Positions 7,652 through 17,352 of a DNA stretch of 64,000 nucleotides are shown in pieces (the first letter of the stretch is position 1; each line of letters starts with the position of its first letter). Origin of the DNA: Bacillus sp. BA3 (GTDB lineage: Bacteria; Bacillota; Bacilli; Bacillales; DSM-1321). Location: NCBI GenBank assembly GCA_002835675.1, contig PIZR01000001.1, forward strand, positions 204,658 to 268,657. Reading direction: 5' to 3'. Position numbers and translations under genes: made by a program. The notes beneath the pieces were generated by a model. It had not been told where the DNA came from. It worked only from the letters and a program-made list of their open reading frames with translations, and made no database searches.

Positions 7652-8359
7652 TTGAATGATATTAATATGTTTTTAGCATTTGGGGCGGGATTCCTGAGTT
7701 TTATTTCGCCATGCTGCTTACCGTTATATCCGGCCTTTTTATCTTATATCACTGGTATGAGTGTTGGTGAAATCAAATCCGAGAACGCCATGCTCCAAAG
7801 AAGGAGCATGCTGCATACCTTATTCTTCCTGCTTGGGTTTTCTCTGGTTTTTATCGCAATAGGTTTTAGCACATCATACCTAGGTTCTTTTTTCGCGGAT
7901 TACAAAGAATTAATTCGTCAGATTGGCGCCATCCTGATAATCATTTTTGGTTTATTCATTGTAGGAATCTTTCAGCCGAAATCTTTGATGAAAGACAGCC
8001 GCTTTGAATTCAAGAACCGACCTAGCGGATATATAGGTTCCATTCTTATCGGACTGGCCTTTGCCGCTGGATGGACCCCTTGTGCAGGTCCGCTATTAGG
8101 CGCTGTCATTTCACTGGGTGCAACAAATCCTAGTGCCGCCATGAGCTATATGACTGCCTATATTTTAGGATTTGCCATACCGTTTTTCATATTATCCTTC
8201 TTTGTCGGAAAATTGAAATGGATCAAAAAGTACAGCCAATACATCATGAAGATTGGCGGATATTTAATGATTGTAATGGGTGTGATTTTGTTTTTTAATT
8301 GGATGACCAAAATAATTGCAGTCCTGTCTAGACTATTCGGCGGCTTCACGGGTTTTTAG
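7652..8359 (+). CDS. ccdA: Cytochrome c biogenesis protein CcdA
   Basis: The 235-residue integral membrane protein has six predicted helices and passes reducing equivalents from cytoplasmic thioredoxin to extracytoplasmic thiol-disulfide proteins, needed for cytochrome c maturation and spore cortex synthesis. The family cysteine-proline motifs are present: SPCCLPLYP (Cys at 21 and 22) and TPCAGP near residue 143. The start is TTG at 7652 with AGGAGTGAG upstream. In B. subtilis ccdA, ccdC and yneK are neighbours, and the same genes appear here in the same order with the YeeE/TusA pair and ykvR-like gene inserted. Confidence 0.92.
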   Translation: MNDINMFLAFGAGFLSFISPCCLPLYPAFLSYITGMSVGEIKSENAMLQRRSMLHTLFFLLGFSLVFIAIGFSTSYLGSFFADYKELIRQIGAILIIIFGLFIVGIFQPKSLMKDSRFEFKNRPSGYIGSILIGLAFAAGWTPCAGPLLGAVISLGATNPSAAMSYMTAYILGFAIPFFILSFFVGKLKWIKKYSQYIMKIGGYLMIVMGVILFFNWMTKIIAVLSRLFGGFTGF

Positions 8360-8772
8360 TCCATAATAAGTTATTTTTTCAATATTCTAGTTGATTGCCT
8401 GCATTTAGGTCTTATGGTATCAATTTCGTTTATTTTGGGTCTAAGGTCATTCACTGAATTGTCGGTATATCAAAATTAAATCCTGACCTAAGAAATTAAA
8501 AAGGAATTTCATGCCGCAAAGGTTATAATAAGCTCTGCTATAGGTGGTCAGCAAAAATATGGTTATCAAAGGCTAAAGTAAGCCAGGGTGCAAGAATTTT
8601 TTCTTCAAGCCTTTGGACGAAGGGGGGGCATTGGAAGCATTAAATGGTAGCTTATTCAATAACACCTCCTTGTTTATCTCAAATAGGTAATATATACTTT
8701 GTTTATAAATTGAAGTCATATATAATTTTTAATGGTACTTACCTATTTTTAGTTTAAAGGGATGGTTAAGAG
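8360..8772. other. Intergenic region between ccdA and ccdC
   Basis: No frame of length or ribosome site is seen here. The right end holds a likely promoter for ccdC (8699-8726). In B. subtilis a response-regulator gene (yneI) lies between ccdA and ccdC; it is absent here. Confidence 0.5.
8699..8726 (+). promoter_or_regulatory. Likely promoter of ccdC
   Basis: TTGTTT at 8699-8704, a 16-base spacer and a perfect TATAAT at 8721-8726, about 47 bases before the start codon. Confidence 0.5.
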
Positions 8773-9249
8773 ATGATATATATATCAACAGGTATAGCGA
8801 TCGTGATGGCTATAGGTGTTTTCATATTACGGATGAAGGAAACGAAAAAACCAGTGAATGAAAAGAAAATCATCTTACCGCCGCTGTTTATGAGTACGGG
8901 TGCTTTAATGTTTATTTTCCCGATGTTCCGTGTGACTCGATACGAATTGCTGGAGGCTATTGTTGCAGGGATGTTATTTTCCATCTTATTGATTAAAACA
9001 TCTAAATTTGAAGTAAGAGATGAAAAAATTTATATTCTGCGCTCTAAAGCGTTCATATTCATATTGATTGGTCTCATGGTGATTCGACTGGTGGCAAAAC
9101 TGATGCTTGGAAGCACGATTGAAATCGGTGTATTGAGCGGAATGTTTTTCTTACTTGCTTTCGCGATGATCGTTCCGTGGAGAATTGCCATGCTTTACCA
9201 ATATAAAAAAGTTAAAGCAGCCAGTTTCGGCAGAAGCAGTATGGTGTGA
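8773..9249 (+). CDS. ccdC: CcdC-family membrane protein (YneJ-like)
   Basis: The 158-residue protein has about five membrane helices and the CcdC pattern: RMKETKKPVNEKKIILPPLFMSTGALMF and then MFRVTRYELLEA and LLIKTSKFEVR. In B. subtilis CcdC is encoded with ccdA and was linked to cytochrome c biogenesis, although it is not strictly required. The gene has its own likely promoter at 8699 and a terminator at 9257, so here it is transcribed alone. Confidence 0.85.
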   Translation: MIYISTGIAIVMAIGVFILRMKETKKPVNEKKIILPPLFMSTGALMFIFPMFRVTRYELLEAIVAGMLFSILLIKTSKFEVRDEKIYILRSKAFIFILIGLMVIRLVAKLMLGSTIEIGVLSGMFFLLAFAMIVPWRIAMLYQYKKVKAASFGRSSMV

Positions 9250-9256
9250 TAATCAA

Positions 9257-9296
9257 AAAAACCTGAGTCGATATTCATGATGACTCGGGTTTTTCA
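9257..9296 (+). terminator. Terminator after ccdC
   Basis: AAAAACCTGAGTC-type stem at 9257-9269 pairs with 9282-9294 (one G-U pair), followed by T residues. Confidence 0.85.
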
Positions 9297-9406
9297 TTTG
9301 CCTGGAACTTTTCATGAGTAAAAAAAATAATCCAAAAACCTAGTAATTTCATCCGGATTATATTATATTAGTATTATTATTATTTTACTTAAGGAGGAAA
9401 CGGTAC

Positions 9407-10462
9407 ATGTTACAAATGATTGTGTTCGGGATTATTTGTGGTTTATTGCTTGGATTTGTGCTTCAAAGAGGCCGTTTCTGTGTTGTTGGTGCATATCGTG
9501 ATTTGATTTTAGCTAAAGATGGACGGATGTTTTTGGCTACATTTGTTGTTATAGCGATACAAAGTATTGGTGTTTATGCATTGAATGATACAGGGGTCAT
9601 TCAGTTTGGAAATGATGGTTTTCCATGGTTGGGAACAATCGTGGGTGGCTTTATTTTTGGTATTGGTATGGTTCTGGCAGGAGGTTGCGCCACTGGAACA
9701 TGGTATCGTGCCGGAGAGGGTATGATCGGAAGTTGGGTTGCCCTTTTTGGATATATGCTAGGGGCAGCAATGACGAAATATGGTATATGGAAAGTGGCTG
9801 GAGATAATCTATTATCATATCGTACAAATGATACGTATATTCATGAAACGTTAAATGTTTCGCCTTGGGTGCTTGTGATTATTGTGACACTCTTGGTTGG
9901 CATATTGGTGATTCGTGAATTGAGAAAGCCGAAACTGCCAATTTTTAAAATGAAGCCGAAAAAGACGGGATTGGCCCACATCTTATTCGAGAAACGTTGG
10001 CATCCTTTTGTTACAGCATTATTGGTTGGCCTTATTGCAATCATGGCATGGCCGCTAAGTGCAATGACAGGCCGAATGTTCGGACTGGGAATTACAGCGC
10101 CTTCCGCGAACATTTTAACTTTCCTTATAACCGGAGATGATGCGTTAATCGATTGGGGTACGTTTTTAGTATTGGGCATTTTCCTTGGTGCTTTCATTGC
10201 AGCCAAAGGGAGCGGGGAATTCCGTTGGCGTTTGCCTGATATGAAAACGTTACGTAACAATGCAATTGGCGGTGTAACCATGGGATTCGGCGCAAGTGTT
10301 GCCGGAGGATGCACAATCGGAAATGGACTGGTGAACTCGGCGTTATTTGCTTGGCAAGGTTGGATCGCGATTGTCTTTTTCCTGCTGGGTACATGGGTAG
10401 CAACTTATTTCACGATTATCCGTAAGCAAAAGCAGACAGCTGCTGCATCCAAAGCGGCTTAA
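9407..10462 (+). CDS. YeeE/YedE-family thiosulfate (sulfur) transporter
   Basis: The 351-residue protein has about nine membrane helices with two copies of the sulfur-transport half: VLQRGRFCVVGAYRD followed by GGFIFGIGMVLAGGCATGTWYR, and later GGVTMGFGASVAGGCTIGNG. The paired GGC motifs match the conserved cysteines of TsuA-type thiosulfate permeases. AAGGAGGAAACGG precedes the ATG. The next gene is a TusA-like sulfurtransferase, the usual partner (TsuB), so the pair probably imports thiosulfate for cysteine synthesis or sulfur trafficking. The substrate is inferred from this family work. Confidence 0.85.
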   Translation: MLQMIVFGIICGLLLGFVLQRGRFCVVGAYRDLILAKDGRMFLATFVVIAIQSIGVYALNDTGVIQFGNDGFPWLGTIVGGFIFGIGMVLAGGCATGTWYRAGEGMIGSWVALFGYMLGAAMTKYGIWKVAGDNLLSYRTNDTYIHETLNVSPWVLVIIVTLLVGILVIRELRKPKLPIFKMKPKKTGLAHILFEKRWHPFVTALLVGLIAIMAWPLSAMTGRMFGLGITAPSANILTFLITGDDALIDWGTFLVLGIFLGAFIAAKGSGEFRWRLPDMKTLRNNAIGGVTMGFGASVAGGCTIGNGLVNSALFAWQGWIAIVFFLLGTWVATYFTIIRKQKQTAAASKAA

Positions 10463-10502
10463 GATACGAGCCGAAAATTTTTGATCAAGGAGTGGAATAT
10501 AA

Positions 10503-10730
10503 ATGGCAAAGGTATTGGAAACGACTGGGATGGTATGTCCATTCCCTTTAGTGGAAGCGAAAGAAGCGATAGTGGACATGGCAAAAGGAGAGGAATTGAT
10601 CATTAATTTCGATTGCACACAAGCAACGGAGAGCATTCCCCGTTGGGCTGCTACCGAAGGTCATGAAATCACGGAGTTTGAGCAAATCGATGATGCTAAA
10701 TGGAGAATAATCGTCAAAAAGGGAAAGTAA
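10503..10730 (+). CDS. TusA-family sulfurtransferase (partner of the YeeE-like transporter)
   Basis: The 75-residue protein shows the TusA/SirA fold motif: GMVCPFPLVEAKEAI, with the sulfur-carrying cysteine in CPxP near residue 12. Such proteins accept sulfane sulfur as a persulfide. It lies 40 bases after the transporter gene, with AAGGAG in the ribosome site, and a terminator follows, making a two-gene operon. It is of TsuB/YeeD type rather than the tRNA-thiolation TusA, judged by context. Confidence 0.88.
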   Translation: MAKVLETTGMVCPFPLVEAKEAIVDMAKGEELIINFDCTQATESIPRWAATEGHEITEFEQIDDAKWRIIVKKGK

Positions 10731-10740
10731 ATTGATTGGA

Positions 10741-10775
10741 AAAAAACGTGCGCGGGTTTCCTGTGCACGTTTTTT
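10741..10775 (+). terminator. Terminator of the thiosulfate-uptake operon
   Basis: AAAAAACGTGC (10741-10751) pairs perfectly with 10765-10775, which ends in a T-run. Confidence 0.9.
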
Positions 10776-10858
10776 CATTTTTTCAAGGTTGAATGATTGG
10801 CGCTGAAAGCTCCTAGTGATAACATGTCTTTAACCACTTTATTAAGGAGATGTTGATA

Positions 10859-11164
10859 ATGGTAGACGAGGTCATTTTAAACGATGTTCCAATTCATGTT
10901 ACTGATTTTCATGCTGAAAATGTAAAGGATTCTGAAGGTAAGGAAATCAGGAAAATCAGTTTTAACTTTAAGGTTACACATAGTGAATATCATGATATTA
11001 CAACATTGCTTTATCAAATGGTATTTGATATAAAGATTCCACAGTCAAACGAGGAGTTTCGTGCAGAGATCTTTAACTATGCAACTTCGGTCACGAATCT
11101 ATATGAAGAAAATGCGGTGGGGGATTTTTCGCTTGTCTTGCTGGAAGTGAACGGTCAAGAATGA
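10859..11164 (+). CDS. DUF3219 protein (YkvR-like)
   Basis: The 101-residue protein matches B. subtilis YkvR by its motifs: VTHSEYHDITTLLYQMVFDIKIP and FNYATSVTNLYEENAV. No enzymatic motif is visible and the function is unknown. The ATG at 10859 is eight bases after AAGGAGA; an ATG at 10850 overlaps the ribosome site. It appears monocistronic and lies between the sulfur operon and the yneK-like gene. Confidence 0.75.
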   Translation: MVDEVILNDVPIHVTDFHAENVKDSEGKEIRKISFNFKVTHSEYHDITTLLYQMVFDIKIPQSNEEFRAEIFNYATSVTNLYEENAVGDFSLVLLEVNGQE

Positions 11165-11244
11165 TTGCATTGCCAGTCTTGTAAAGATATGGGTTACTGT
11201 CTATAATAATAGTGACGATCATTCTATACATATGAGGTGGTACT

Positions 11245-11673
11245 TTGCTTAGCGGATGGTTTTTATGGTTTATTCTATTTTGGGTAGCCCTTTTAATTAT
11301 ATTGATGAGCATAGGTGGCTTTTTCATGTTTCGAAAGTTCCTGAAAAGATTTCCCAAAGAAGATGGGAAATCCGATATGGATTGGGAAGAATACTATTTG
11401 GAACAAACAAAGCACTTATGGTCAAAGCAGCAAAAGGAATTACTAGAAGATTTAGTGAGCCCTGTGCCAGAACTTTTTCGTGATGTTGCACGACATAAAA
11501 TCGCAGGGAAAATCGGAGAGTTGGCGTTAAAGGAAAAAGCGGGCGATATTACGGAAGATTTAGTGATACGCGGCTATATCATTGCCACACCAAAACGTGA
11601 TCATAAATTTTTACAAAAAAAATTAGCTGAAAGAAAGGTGAATATGAGTCCATATGAACACTTATTCAGCTAA
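11245..11673 (+). CDS. DUF2621 membrane-anchored protein (YneK-like)
   Basis: The 142-residue protein has one N-terminal membrane helix (about residues 3-28) followed by a charged cytoplasmic domain containing MDWEEYYLEQTKHLW and a C-terminal SPYEHLFS tail, as in B. subtilis YneK. The function is unknown; its B. subtilis neighbours are ccdA-ccdC as here. The start is TTG at 11245 behind GAGGTGG. A terminator follows at 11679. Confidence 0.78.
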   Translation: MLSGWFLWFILFWVALLIILMSIGGFFMFRKFLKRFPKEDGKSDMDWEEYYLEQTKHLWSKQQKELLEDLVSPVPELFRDVARHKIAGKIGELALKEKAGDITEDLVIRGYIIATPKRDHKFLQKKLAERKVNMSPYEHLFS

Positions 11674-11678
11674 TGATG

Positions 11679-11713
11679 AAAAAAGCAGACTCTTTTGGAG
11701 TTTGCTTTTTTTA
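11679..11713 (+). terminator. Terminator after the yneK-like gene
   Basis: A 14-base stem (11679-11692) pairs with 11698-11711 around a five-base loop, followed by T residues. Confidence 0.9.
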
Positions 11714-11835
11714 TTCTGAATAATTCAAAAGAATGGTGCGGTGTGGTAAAAATTAGAACGTCTGTACCCGAACCATGCTATTCGTAAAATTTTTGATATA
11801 ATAATAGTAAGTAAAAATTAGGACGGAGTGAAACT

Positions 11836-12981
11836 ATGAAATTTATCCATACGGCTGATTGGCATTTAGGGAAAATCGTTCACGGGGTACATATGACAGA
11901 TGACCAAAGGCATGCGCTCTTGCAATTCATAGAAATTGTCGAAGAGGAAAAACCGGATGCGGTTGTGATCGCCGGTGATCTATATGATCGTTCCGTTCCG
12001 CCGACTGAAGCGGTGGAGCTGCTTGATGAAATCCTTTATACGATTAATGTGAAAATGAATACACCGATCGTTGCGATATCGGGAAACCATGATTCTGCGG
12101 AAAGACTGGCATTCGGTTCATCATGGTATCGTCATAGCCAGTTATACATTCATGGGAAATTGACAAAAACATGTGAGCCGGTTCGCATCAAGGGAGTGAA
12201 CTTTTATTGTGTTCCATATGCAGAACCTGGGACGGTTCGCCATCTTTTTGAAGATGATAGTATCCATTCCCATCAAGAAGCTATGAAGCGGATAACCGGA
12301 ACGATTGCTGAGAATTTCAATAAGGATGAGCCGAATGTCTTCGTAGGACATGCTTTTGTATTAGGCGGAAAAACGAGCGATTCGGAAAGGATCTTGTCGG
12401 TAGGTGGTTCTGGCTGTGTTTCATCCGACTTATTCGATGCGTTCGATTATACGGCACTTGGGCATTTACATAGTCCAGACGCGATACGTCATCCTAAGGT
12501 GTTTTACTCTGGATCACTATTAAAATATTCTTTTTCCGAGGCCAAGCAGAATAAGTCGCTTTCGATCGTCGATATGCAAGAAGATGGAAGCTTTGATATT
12601 CGCTATCGTTCTTTGGCACCCAAGTTCGATATGAGGGAAATATCCGGATCGATGGAAGAGTTGCTTGATCCCGTTTTTTATCAATCGCAAAAAAAGGATG
12701 ACTATTTAAAAATAACACTAAATGATGAGGGGGCACTCATCGATCCCATAAATCGCTTGCGCCAGATTTATCCGAACGTACTACATCTAGAACGTAAATG
12801 GGATTTGACCGACCTTAGGAGAAAAAATTCCTTCTCTTCAGTAAAAGATGAACGGAAATCGGAATTGGACCTGTTCGAGACGTTTTATCAAGAAATGACA
12901 GATCGGGCCTTTGATTCCAAAAAGCAGGATTTGATGGTTTCGGTAATTGAAGCTGTTAAGAAAGAGGAGGCTTTGAAATGA
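11836..12981 (+). CDS. sbcD: Exonuclease subunit SbcD (Mre11-type nuclease)
   Basis: The 381-residue protein is the nuclease subunit of the SbcCD complex that cleaves DNA hairpins and protein-blocked ends. The metallophosphoesterase motifs are intact: DWHLGK near residue 8, GDLYDRSVPP near 51, GNHDS near 82, GHAFVLGG and GHLHSPD near 210. The C-terminal capping region is normal in length. The ATG at 11836 follows GGAGTGAAAC, and a perfect TATAAT lies at 11797-11802. It overlaps sbcC by ATGA. Confidence 0.95.
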   Translation: MKFIHTADWHLGKIVHGVHMTDDQRHALLQFIEIVEEEKPDAVVIAGDLYDRSVPPTEAVELLDEILYTINVKMNTPIVAISGNHDSAERLAFGSSWYRHSQLYIHGKLTKTCEPVRIKGVNFYCVPYAEPGTVRHLFEDDSIHSHQEAMKRITGTIAENFNKDEPNVFVGHAFVLGGKTSDSERILSVGGSGCVSSDLFDAFDYTALGHLHSPDAIRHPKVFYSGSLLKYSFSEAKQNKSLSIVDMQEDGSFDIRYRSLAPKFDMREISGSMEELLDPVFYQSQKKDDYLKITLNDEGALIDPINRLRQIYPNVLHLERKWDLTDLRRKNSFSSVKDERKSELDLFETFYQEMTDRAFDSKKQDLMVSVIEAVKKEEALK

Positions 12982-15900
12982 GACCGGATATTTTAACGAT
13001 GCAGGCATTCGGACCATATGCAGGAAGGGAAACCATTGATTTTAATTCCCTAGGAGAACGGACCATGTTTGTCATTTCTGGAAAGACAGGCGCAGGGAAA
13101 ACAACGATATTTGATGGGATTAGTTTTGCGATATATGGTAAAGCCAGCGGTGAAGATCGCAGCGGGCAAGATTTGCGAAGTCAGTTTGCAGAAGATGATA
13201 TGTTGACGGAAGTTTCATTACAATTTACCCTGCGAGGAAAAACGTATTTGGTGACCCGGTCGCCGCAGCAGGAACGCAAGAAAAAAGCAGGTGAAGGAAC
13301 AACAACGGTTGGAGCAAAGGCTGAGTTATATGAGATATTGGCCGAAGGAAAAAAATTGCTGGGTGCAAATGTACGAGAAGTTGAAGAAAAAATAAAAGTA
13401 CTCATTGGACTTGATGCGAATCAATTTCGGCAAATCCTGATGATTCCTCAAAATGAATTCCGAAAACTGTTAACTTCCGACAGCAAGGATAAGGAACAGA
13501 TTCTTCAGAAATTATTTCATACTGAACTTTATAAACGAATAGAAGAAAAGTTAAAAGAAGAGGCTTCGATCCTTAGAAAGCAAAGTGAAAAAAGTGCTCA
13601 GCGGAGAATCGAATTAATGAAAGGCATCCAGCCTGGCAATCATGAAAAATTGCAGGCGCAATTACAAGGGGAAGAGCCTAATGAACAGCAGGTCTTGCCC
13701 TTGTTACAGGAAGTCATTTTGCAAGCAACAGAAAAAAATGAGTATATAAATAAACAAATACAGGAAAAGCAAAATGCCCGTGATCAAGTAAATCAAGAAC
13801 TTTCAAAAGCTGTCGATTTATTAAATCGATTTTCGGAAAAAGAAACACTGCGAAAAGAAAAGGAAAACCTTGAAGCAAAGCTGCCAGAAATGGAACTAGT
13901 GAAAGTCCAAATAAAAATGGCACACAAAGCGGCATCGCTTGAAAAGCAGGAACAATACTATTTGCGTATCGGCAAACAAGTACAAGATGCTAGTACCGAA
14001 CTTCAAAAGTTAAGTGAGCAATCCGAGAAGTTACGGGCTGAGCGCATTGAGAAGCAGGATTTCTATGATAAGGAAATGTTGAAGGGAAATGAAAGAGAGC
14101 AGGCAGTCCGAACTGTTCATCAGCTTGAGCAGGTAAAAGAGGCTGTCAGGACTTTTGCAAGCTTAAAAGCACAGGTTACTTTAGACGAAAAAGAGTGGCA
14201 AACGAGTAAACGACTTCGTGAAAAAACTGTTTCGGAACATCTGGCGATTGAAGCGGAAGCAGAGAAAGTCGCTCAAGAAAAAACAGAAGCGGAAAAAGCA
14301 GCTGCCCTTTATCGTGATCAGGAAATTGAAGCAGAAAGAAATAATTCTTCGTTATCGAAAATTAAAAAGCTTCAAGAAGTTCTTAATGAAATAACTAATA
14401 CGAAACGGGTTCTGGATGAAAAGAATATTCGGTTCCATGAGTTACAAAGAATACAAACTCAGGAGAAGGAAAAACTGGAAACCTTGAATCGAAGCTGGAG
14501 ATCAGGCCAAGCGGGTATGCTTGCCTCCATGCTGCACTCAGGAGAAAATTGTCCTGTTTGCGGTTCGCAAAGCCATCCAAAACCTGCGCAAATGCATGAG
14601 CATATGCCGACGGATTTGGAACTGAAAGAGCAAGAAAACAAGCTGAAATCTGCGGAACAACAAAAAAGCCAAGCGGAAAGTGATTATTATCAAGTGAAAT
14701 CCAAATATAATGCACTGGCAGAGTCTTCACAAGAAAAGCTTTGTGACATACAAAATGACTTGCCGGAGTTTAGGTTTGAGGATATTGAAGAGCATTTGAC
14801 ACAGTTTGTACAAAAAGGCAAAGTACTGCAAGAGCAGCTAAAAGAATTGATGTGGAAAAAGTCTGTATTCAATGATCTGGAAAAAAGGTTACTTGATTTA
14901 AAAGACCAGGCAACCCAGCTAAAGGAGAATCTGATCTCTTTAGAAAGAAAAGAGGACGAAGGGAAAACCAGGTATATTGAAAACTCTACAAAACTAACAG
15001 GATTAACCGATTCCCTGCCTGACGGAATAAGGACAGAGGAAGAATATAATGCTGTTTATCAAATGGCTGTAAAAACACAGAAACGCTTACAATCGGCCTT
15101 GGAAGATGCACAAAAAAACCTTCAACTGGTGAAGGAAAGAGAATCGGCCATCATTGCAAAAACAGAATCCTTAAGTGGAAATATAGAGGCTTTCAAGACA
15201 GAATTGAAAGAGGAGCGGGAAAAGTTAATTACGGAAATGACCAATCAGGGCTTTTCCAATTATAAAGAATATACGGCAGCAAAAAAATCGGAAGCTGCTC
15301 TTGGAAATTTGGAAGATCAAGTTCAGCAGTATAATCAAAATTGGCAAAGTGTTTTAAGTCTGTTTCATGACTTGGAAATGAAATTAAAAGATGTGACCAA
15401 ACCGGACCTTGAAGGATTGAAAAAGACTTTCGATTTCATAGATGGAGAATTGGAGTCTTTACGCCTAAATCAGAATGAGTTGCAGGCTGAAAAACGAACT
15501 AATGAAGAAATCGATAGGAAATTGGCGCAAATCAGGGAAGAACAGAAAAGTTTGGATGAAAGGTACAGTATAGTCGGTCATCTGTCTGAGATTTCCAAAG
15601 GTCAAAACTCCTTCAAAATAACTTTTGAACGTTATGTATTGGCAGCCTTTTTAGATGATATCCTAAAAGAAGCCAATTCAAGGCTGCTGAAAATGACAAG
15701 CGGAAGATATCAGCTATTGCGAAAGCTTGATCCTACACGCAGGAATATCCAGAGCGGTCTGGAGTTATCTGTGTATGACCAATATACAGGACAAGAGAGG
15801 CATGTCAAAACCCTTTCGGGAGGAGAGAGCTTTAAGGCTTCCCTTGCACTTGCCTTGGGTCTTGCGGATGTTGTCCAGCAGAATGCTGGCGGAATTTCAC

Positions 15901-16109
15901 TTGAAACGATGTTCATCGATGAAGGTTTCGGTACGCTCGACCCTGAATCTCTTGATCATGCAATTGAAGCATTAATGGATATACAAAGCACCGGGAGATT
16001 GGTCGGGATAATATCCCATGTCCCGGAATTGAAAGAAAGAATCGATGCCCAGCTTCAAGTCATTTCGACACAAAAAGGAAGTCGGACGTCCTTTTATTTT
16101 GCTGGGTAA
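12978..16109 (+). CDS. sbcC: Exonuclease subunit SbcC (Rad50-type ATPase)
   Basis: The 1043-residue SMC-like ATPase is the partner of SbcD. The Walker A motif GKTGAGKT lies at residues 35-42. Two long coiled coils flank a zinc hook, CPVCG, beginning near residue 525. Near residue 945 is the ABC signature LSGGES, and near 978 the Walker B FIDEGFGTLD. The length is slightly below that of B. subtilis SbcC, within coiled-coil variation. It is translated by overlap with sbcD (ATGA) and is followed by a bidirectional terminator. Confidence 0.95.
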   Translation: MRPDILTMQAFGPYAGRETIDFNSLGERTMFVISGKTGAGKTTIFDGISFAIYGKASGEDRSGQDLRSQFAEDDMLTEVSLQFTLRGKTYLVTRSPQQERKKKAGEGTTTVGAKAELYEILAEGKKLLGANVREVEEKIKVLIGLDANQFRQILMIPQNEFRKLLTSDSKDKEQILQKLFHTELYKRIEEKLKEEASILRKQSEKSAQRRIELMKGIQPGNHEKLQAQLQGEEPNEQQVLPLLQEVILQATEKNEYINKQIQEKQNARDQVNQELSKAVDLLNRFSEKETLRKEKENLEAKLPEMELVKVQIKMAHKAASLEKQEQYYLRIGKQVQDASTELQKLSEQSEKLRAERIEKQDFYDKEMLKGNEREQAVRTVHQLEQVKEAVRTFASLKAQVTLDEKEWQTSKRLREKTVSEHLAIEAEAEKVAQEKTEAEKAAALYRDQEIEAERNNSSLSKIKKLQEVLNEITNTKRVLDEKNIRFHELQRIQTQEKEKLETLNRSWRSGQAGMLASMLHSGENCPVCGSQSHPKPAQMHEHMPTDLELKEQENKLKSAEQQKSQAESDYYQVKSKYNALAESSQEKLCDIQNDLPEFRFEDIEEHLTQFVQKGKVLQEQLKELMWKKSVFNDLEKRLLDLKDQATQLKENLISLERKEDEGKTRYIENSTKLTGLTDSLPDGIRTEEEYNAVYQMAVKTQKRLQSALEDAQKNLQLVKERESAIIAKTESLSGNIEAFKTELKEEREKLITEMTNQGFSNYKEYTAAKKSEAALGNLEDQVQQYNQNWQSVLSLFHDLEMKLKDVTKPDLEGLKKTFDFIDGELESLRLNQNELQAEKRTNEEIDRKLAQIREEQKSLDERYSIVGHLSEISKGQNSFKITFERYVLAAFLDDILKEANSRLLKMTSGRYQLLRKLDPTRRNIQSGLELSVYDQYTGQERHVKTLSGGESFKASLALALGLADVVQQNAGGISLETMFIDEGFGTLDPESLDHAIEALMDIQSTGRLVGIISHVPELKERIDAQLQVISTQKGSRTSFYFAG

Positions 16110-16115
16110 TCAACA

Positions 16116-16160
16116 AAAAAGAATGGCTAAGGGGAGTTCCCCAGGCCATTCTTTTTATTT
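16116..16160. terminator. Bidirectional terminator between sbcC and hsp20
   Basis: AAAAAGAATGGC (16116-16127) pairs with 16145-16156, extended internally by GGGG/CCCC pairs (16131-16134 with 16139-16142). A- and T-tracts on either side suit the two convergent genes. Confidence 0.88.
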
Positions 16161-16172
16161 TTAATGAACGGA

Positions 16173-16580
16173 CTACTCAATGTTAATATCTTCTGCTGTT
16201 TTTCCGGGGGAAAACTTATGGATGCGAATCACCAAGATCGGATTCGAGAATTCAGCGGTAATTCTGCGTGAGCAAATCGAAAAGGGGAAAGGGATTTTTC
16301 TCTGTGTGGGTAGTTTATCTTCTTTTTTATCAAGAAATGGCTTATGAGTATCGTCAACGATGATCGATAGCTCATTATCACTTAGGCATACTTTAATATC
16401 TTTCACATCATGATCTTCCAAAACCGCTTCCACCATATACTCATCGTCACTTTCGTATATATCAATTGAAAAAAGTTGATGATCCAACGCACAAGTTTCC
16501 GGATCCAGAAAAAAACTTTTTACCCATTCATCAAACTTTTCAACCTCATTCATTTGCGATCCATGTTGATTGTCTTGCAT
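16173..16580 (-). CDS. Hsp20/alpha-crystallin-like protein (spore coat type)
   Basis: The 135-residue protein has a short divergent N-terminus and a beta-sandwich region DEYMVEAVLEDHDVKDIKVCLSDNELSII typical of the alpha-crystallin domain. The usual GVL tail motif is not evident, as in CotP/CotM-type coat members, so it may be a coat-like rather than a general chaperone; this is inferred. I use the ATG at 16580, behind GGGGGT; the frame is open to 16820 but that extension looks like noncoding AT-rich DNA. It is convergent with sbcC and shares its terminator. Confidence 0.65.
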   Translation of the reverse strand: MQDNQHGSQMNEVEKFDEWVKSFFLDPETCALDHQLFSIDIYESDDEYMVEAVLEDHDVKDIKVCLSDNELSIIVDDTHKPFLDKKEDKLPTQRKIPFPFSICSRRITAEFSNPILVIRIHKFSPGKTAEDINIE

Positions 16581-17352
16581 GTTGATACCCCCGGTTTTCC
16601 TTTGAGGTATTATATGTTGGGGCATGAGGAATGGTGAATGAAAAAGTGAAATTGATGATGATAATAAGTTCTCCGAAAACGTGGTTGAAAAAAATGAAAA
16701 AGCCACCCAATGCAAAGGAACGATGGGTATGTGGGTATAAAAGAGAATCAAAAAGTAGAAGGAATTCAATAAAAAAGTGATGACCAATTTTAATTGAGTT
16801 GGTAATTTTTTTATAAACAATCAAGTTGATCGATCATGCTATTAAAGTTAATACAACTACAAATGTCATATTAAATGTATTTTTTATATAATTCACCAAA
16901 AATAATTACGATTCTGAAGATACTCGATCTGTTTCCTCTTTAGCAAACTATGTTATAAATTCAGCAGAACCGTATATTTCTGAAATCCCACTGTTCACTT
17001 TTGGAATTTATCAAGTTGAAACTTAGTTTATTATGGATTCACTAGATATATAGTTAGAATGTAATGATAATGGCAAAAAAATCAACGAGATCCTTCCTGT
17101 AAATAGTAATCTAGTGATTCGCGTCGTAACTTTTAGGGGAATTTTGCTTTGAAAAAAGGATTACACAAATTAGTCCTGACTAATTTGTGTAATCCTTTTA
17201 CATCTTTTCAATAAACACGCCTTATATTCAGTAGCAGCGACAAGATTTTGATAGAATGCTTTTATTCTTGTGTATGTACATTCTGCGTATATTTGTGTTG
17301 CAGTGAAATGGAAGATATTTGTTTCAATCAAGCTCTTATAAGGACTTTTTTT
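16581..17352. other. Intergenic region with a strong hairpin and a possible gene remnant
   Basis: No complete gene is seen. On the plus strand about 16899-17026 a frame of some 40 codons reads as protein-like (including SSLANYVINSAEPYI and PLFTFGIYQVET before a TAG) but has no start. A 20-bp hairpin lies at 17154-17199. Confidence 0.35.
17154..17199. terminator. 20-bp perfect hairpin, probable bidirectional terminator
   Basis: Bases 17154-17173 pair perfectly with 17180-17199 around a six-base loop, with AAAA and TTTT ends. It lies downstream of the CitMHS gene on the minus strand, about 150 bases after its stop codon, and probably ends that transcript. Confidence 0.75.

Noticed and set aside
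8360..8698. Riboswitch or RNA element between ccdA and ccdC
   Set aside because: I could not identify a conserved aptamer pattern or a clear hairpin-terminator pair here.
16581..16820. N-terminal extension of the Hsp20-like protein
   Set aside because: The sequence is low-complexity hydrophobic from AT-rich DNA, and a ribosome site precedes the ATG at 16580.
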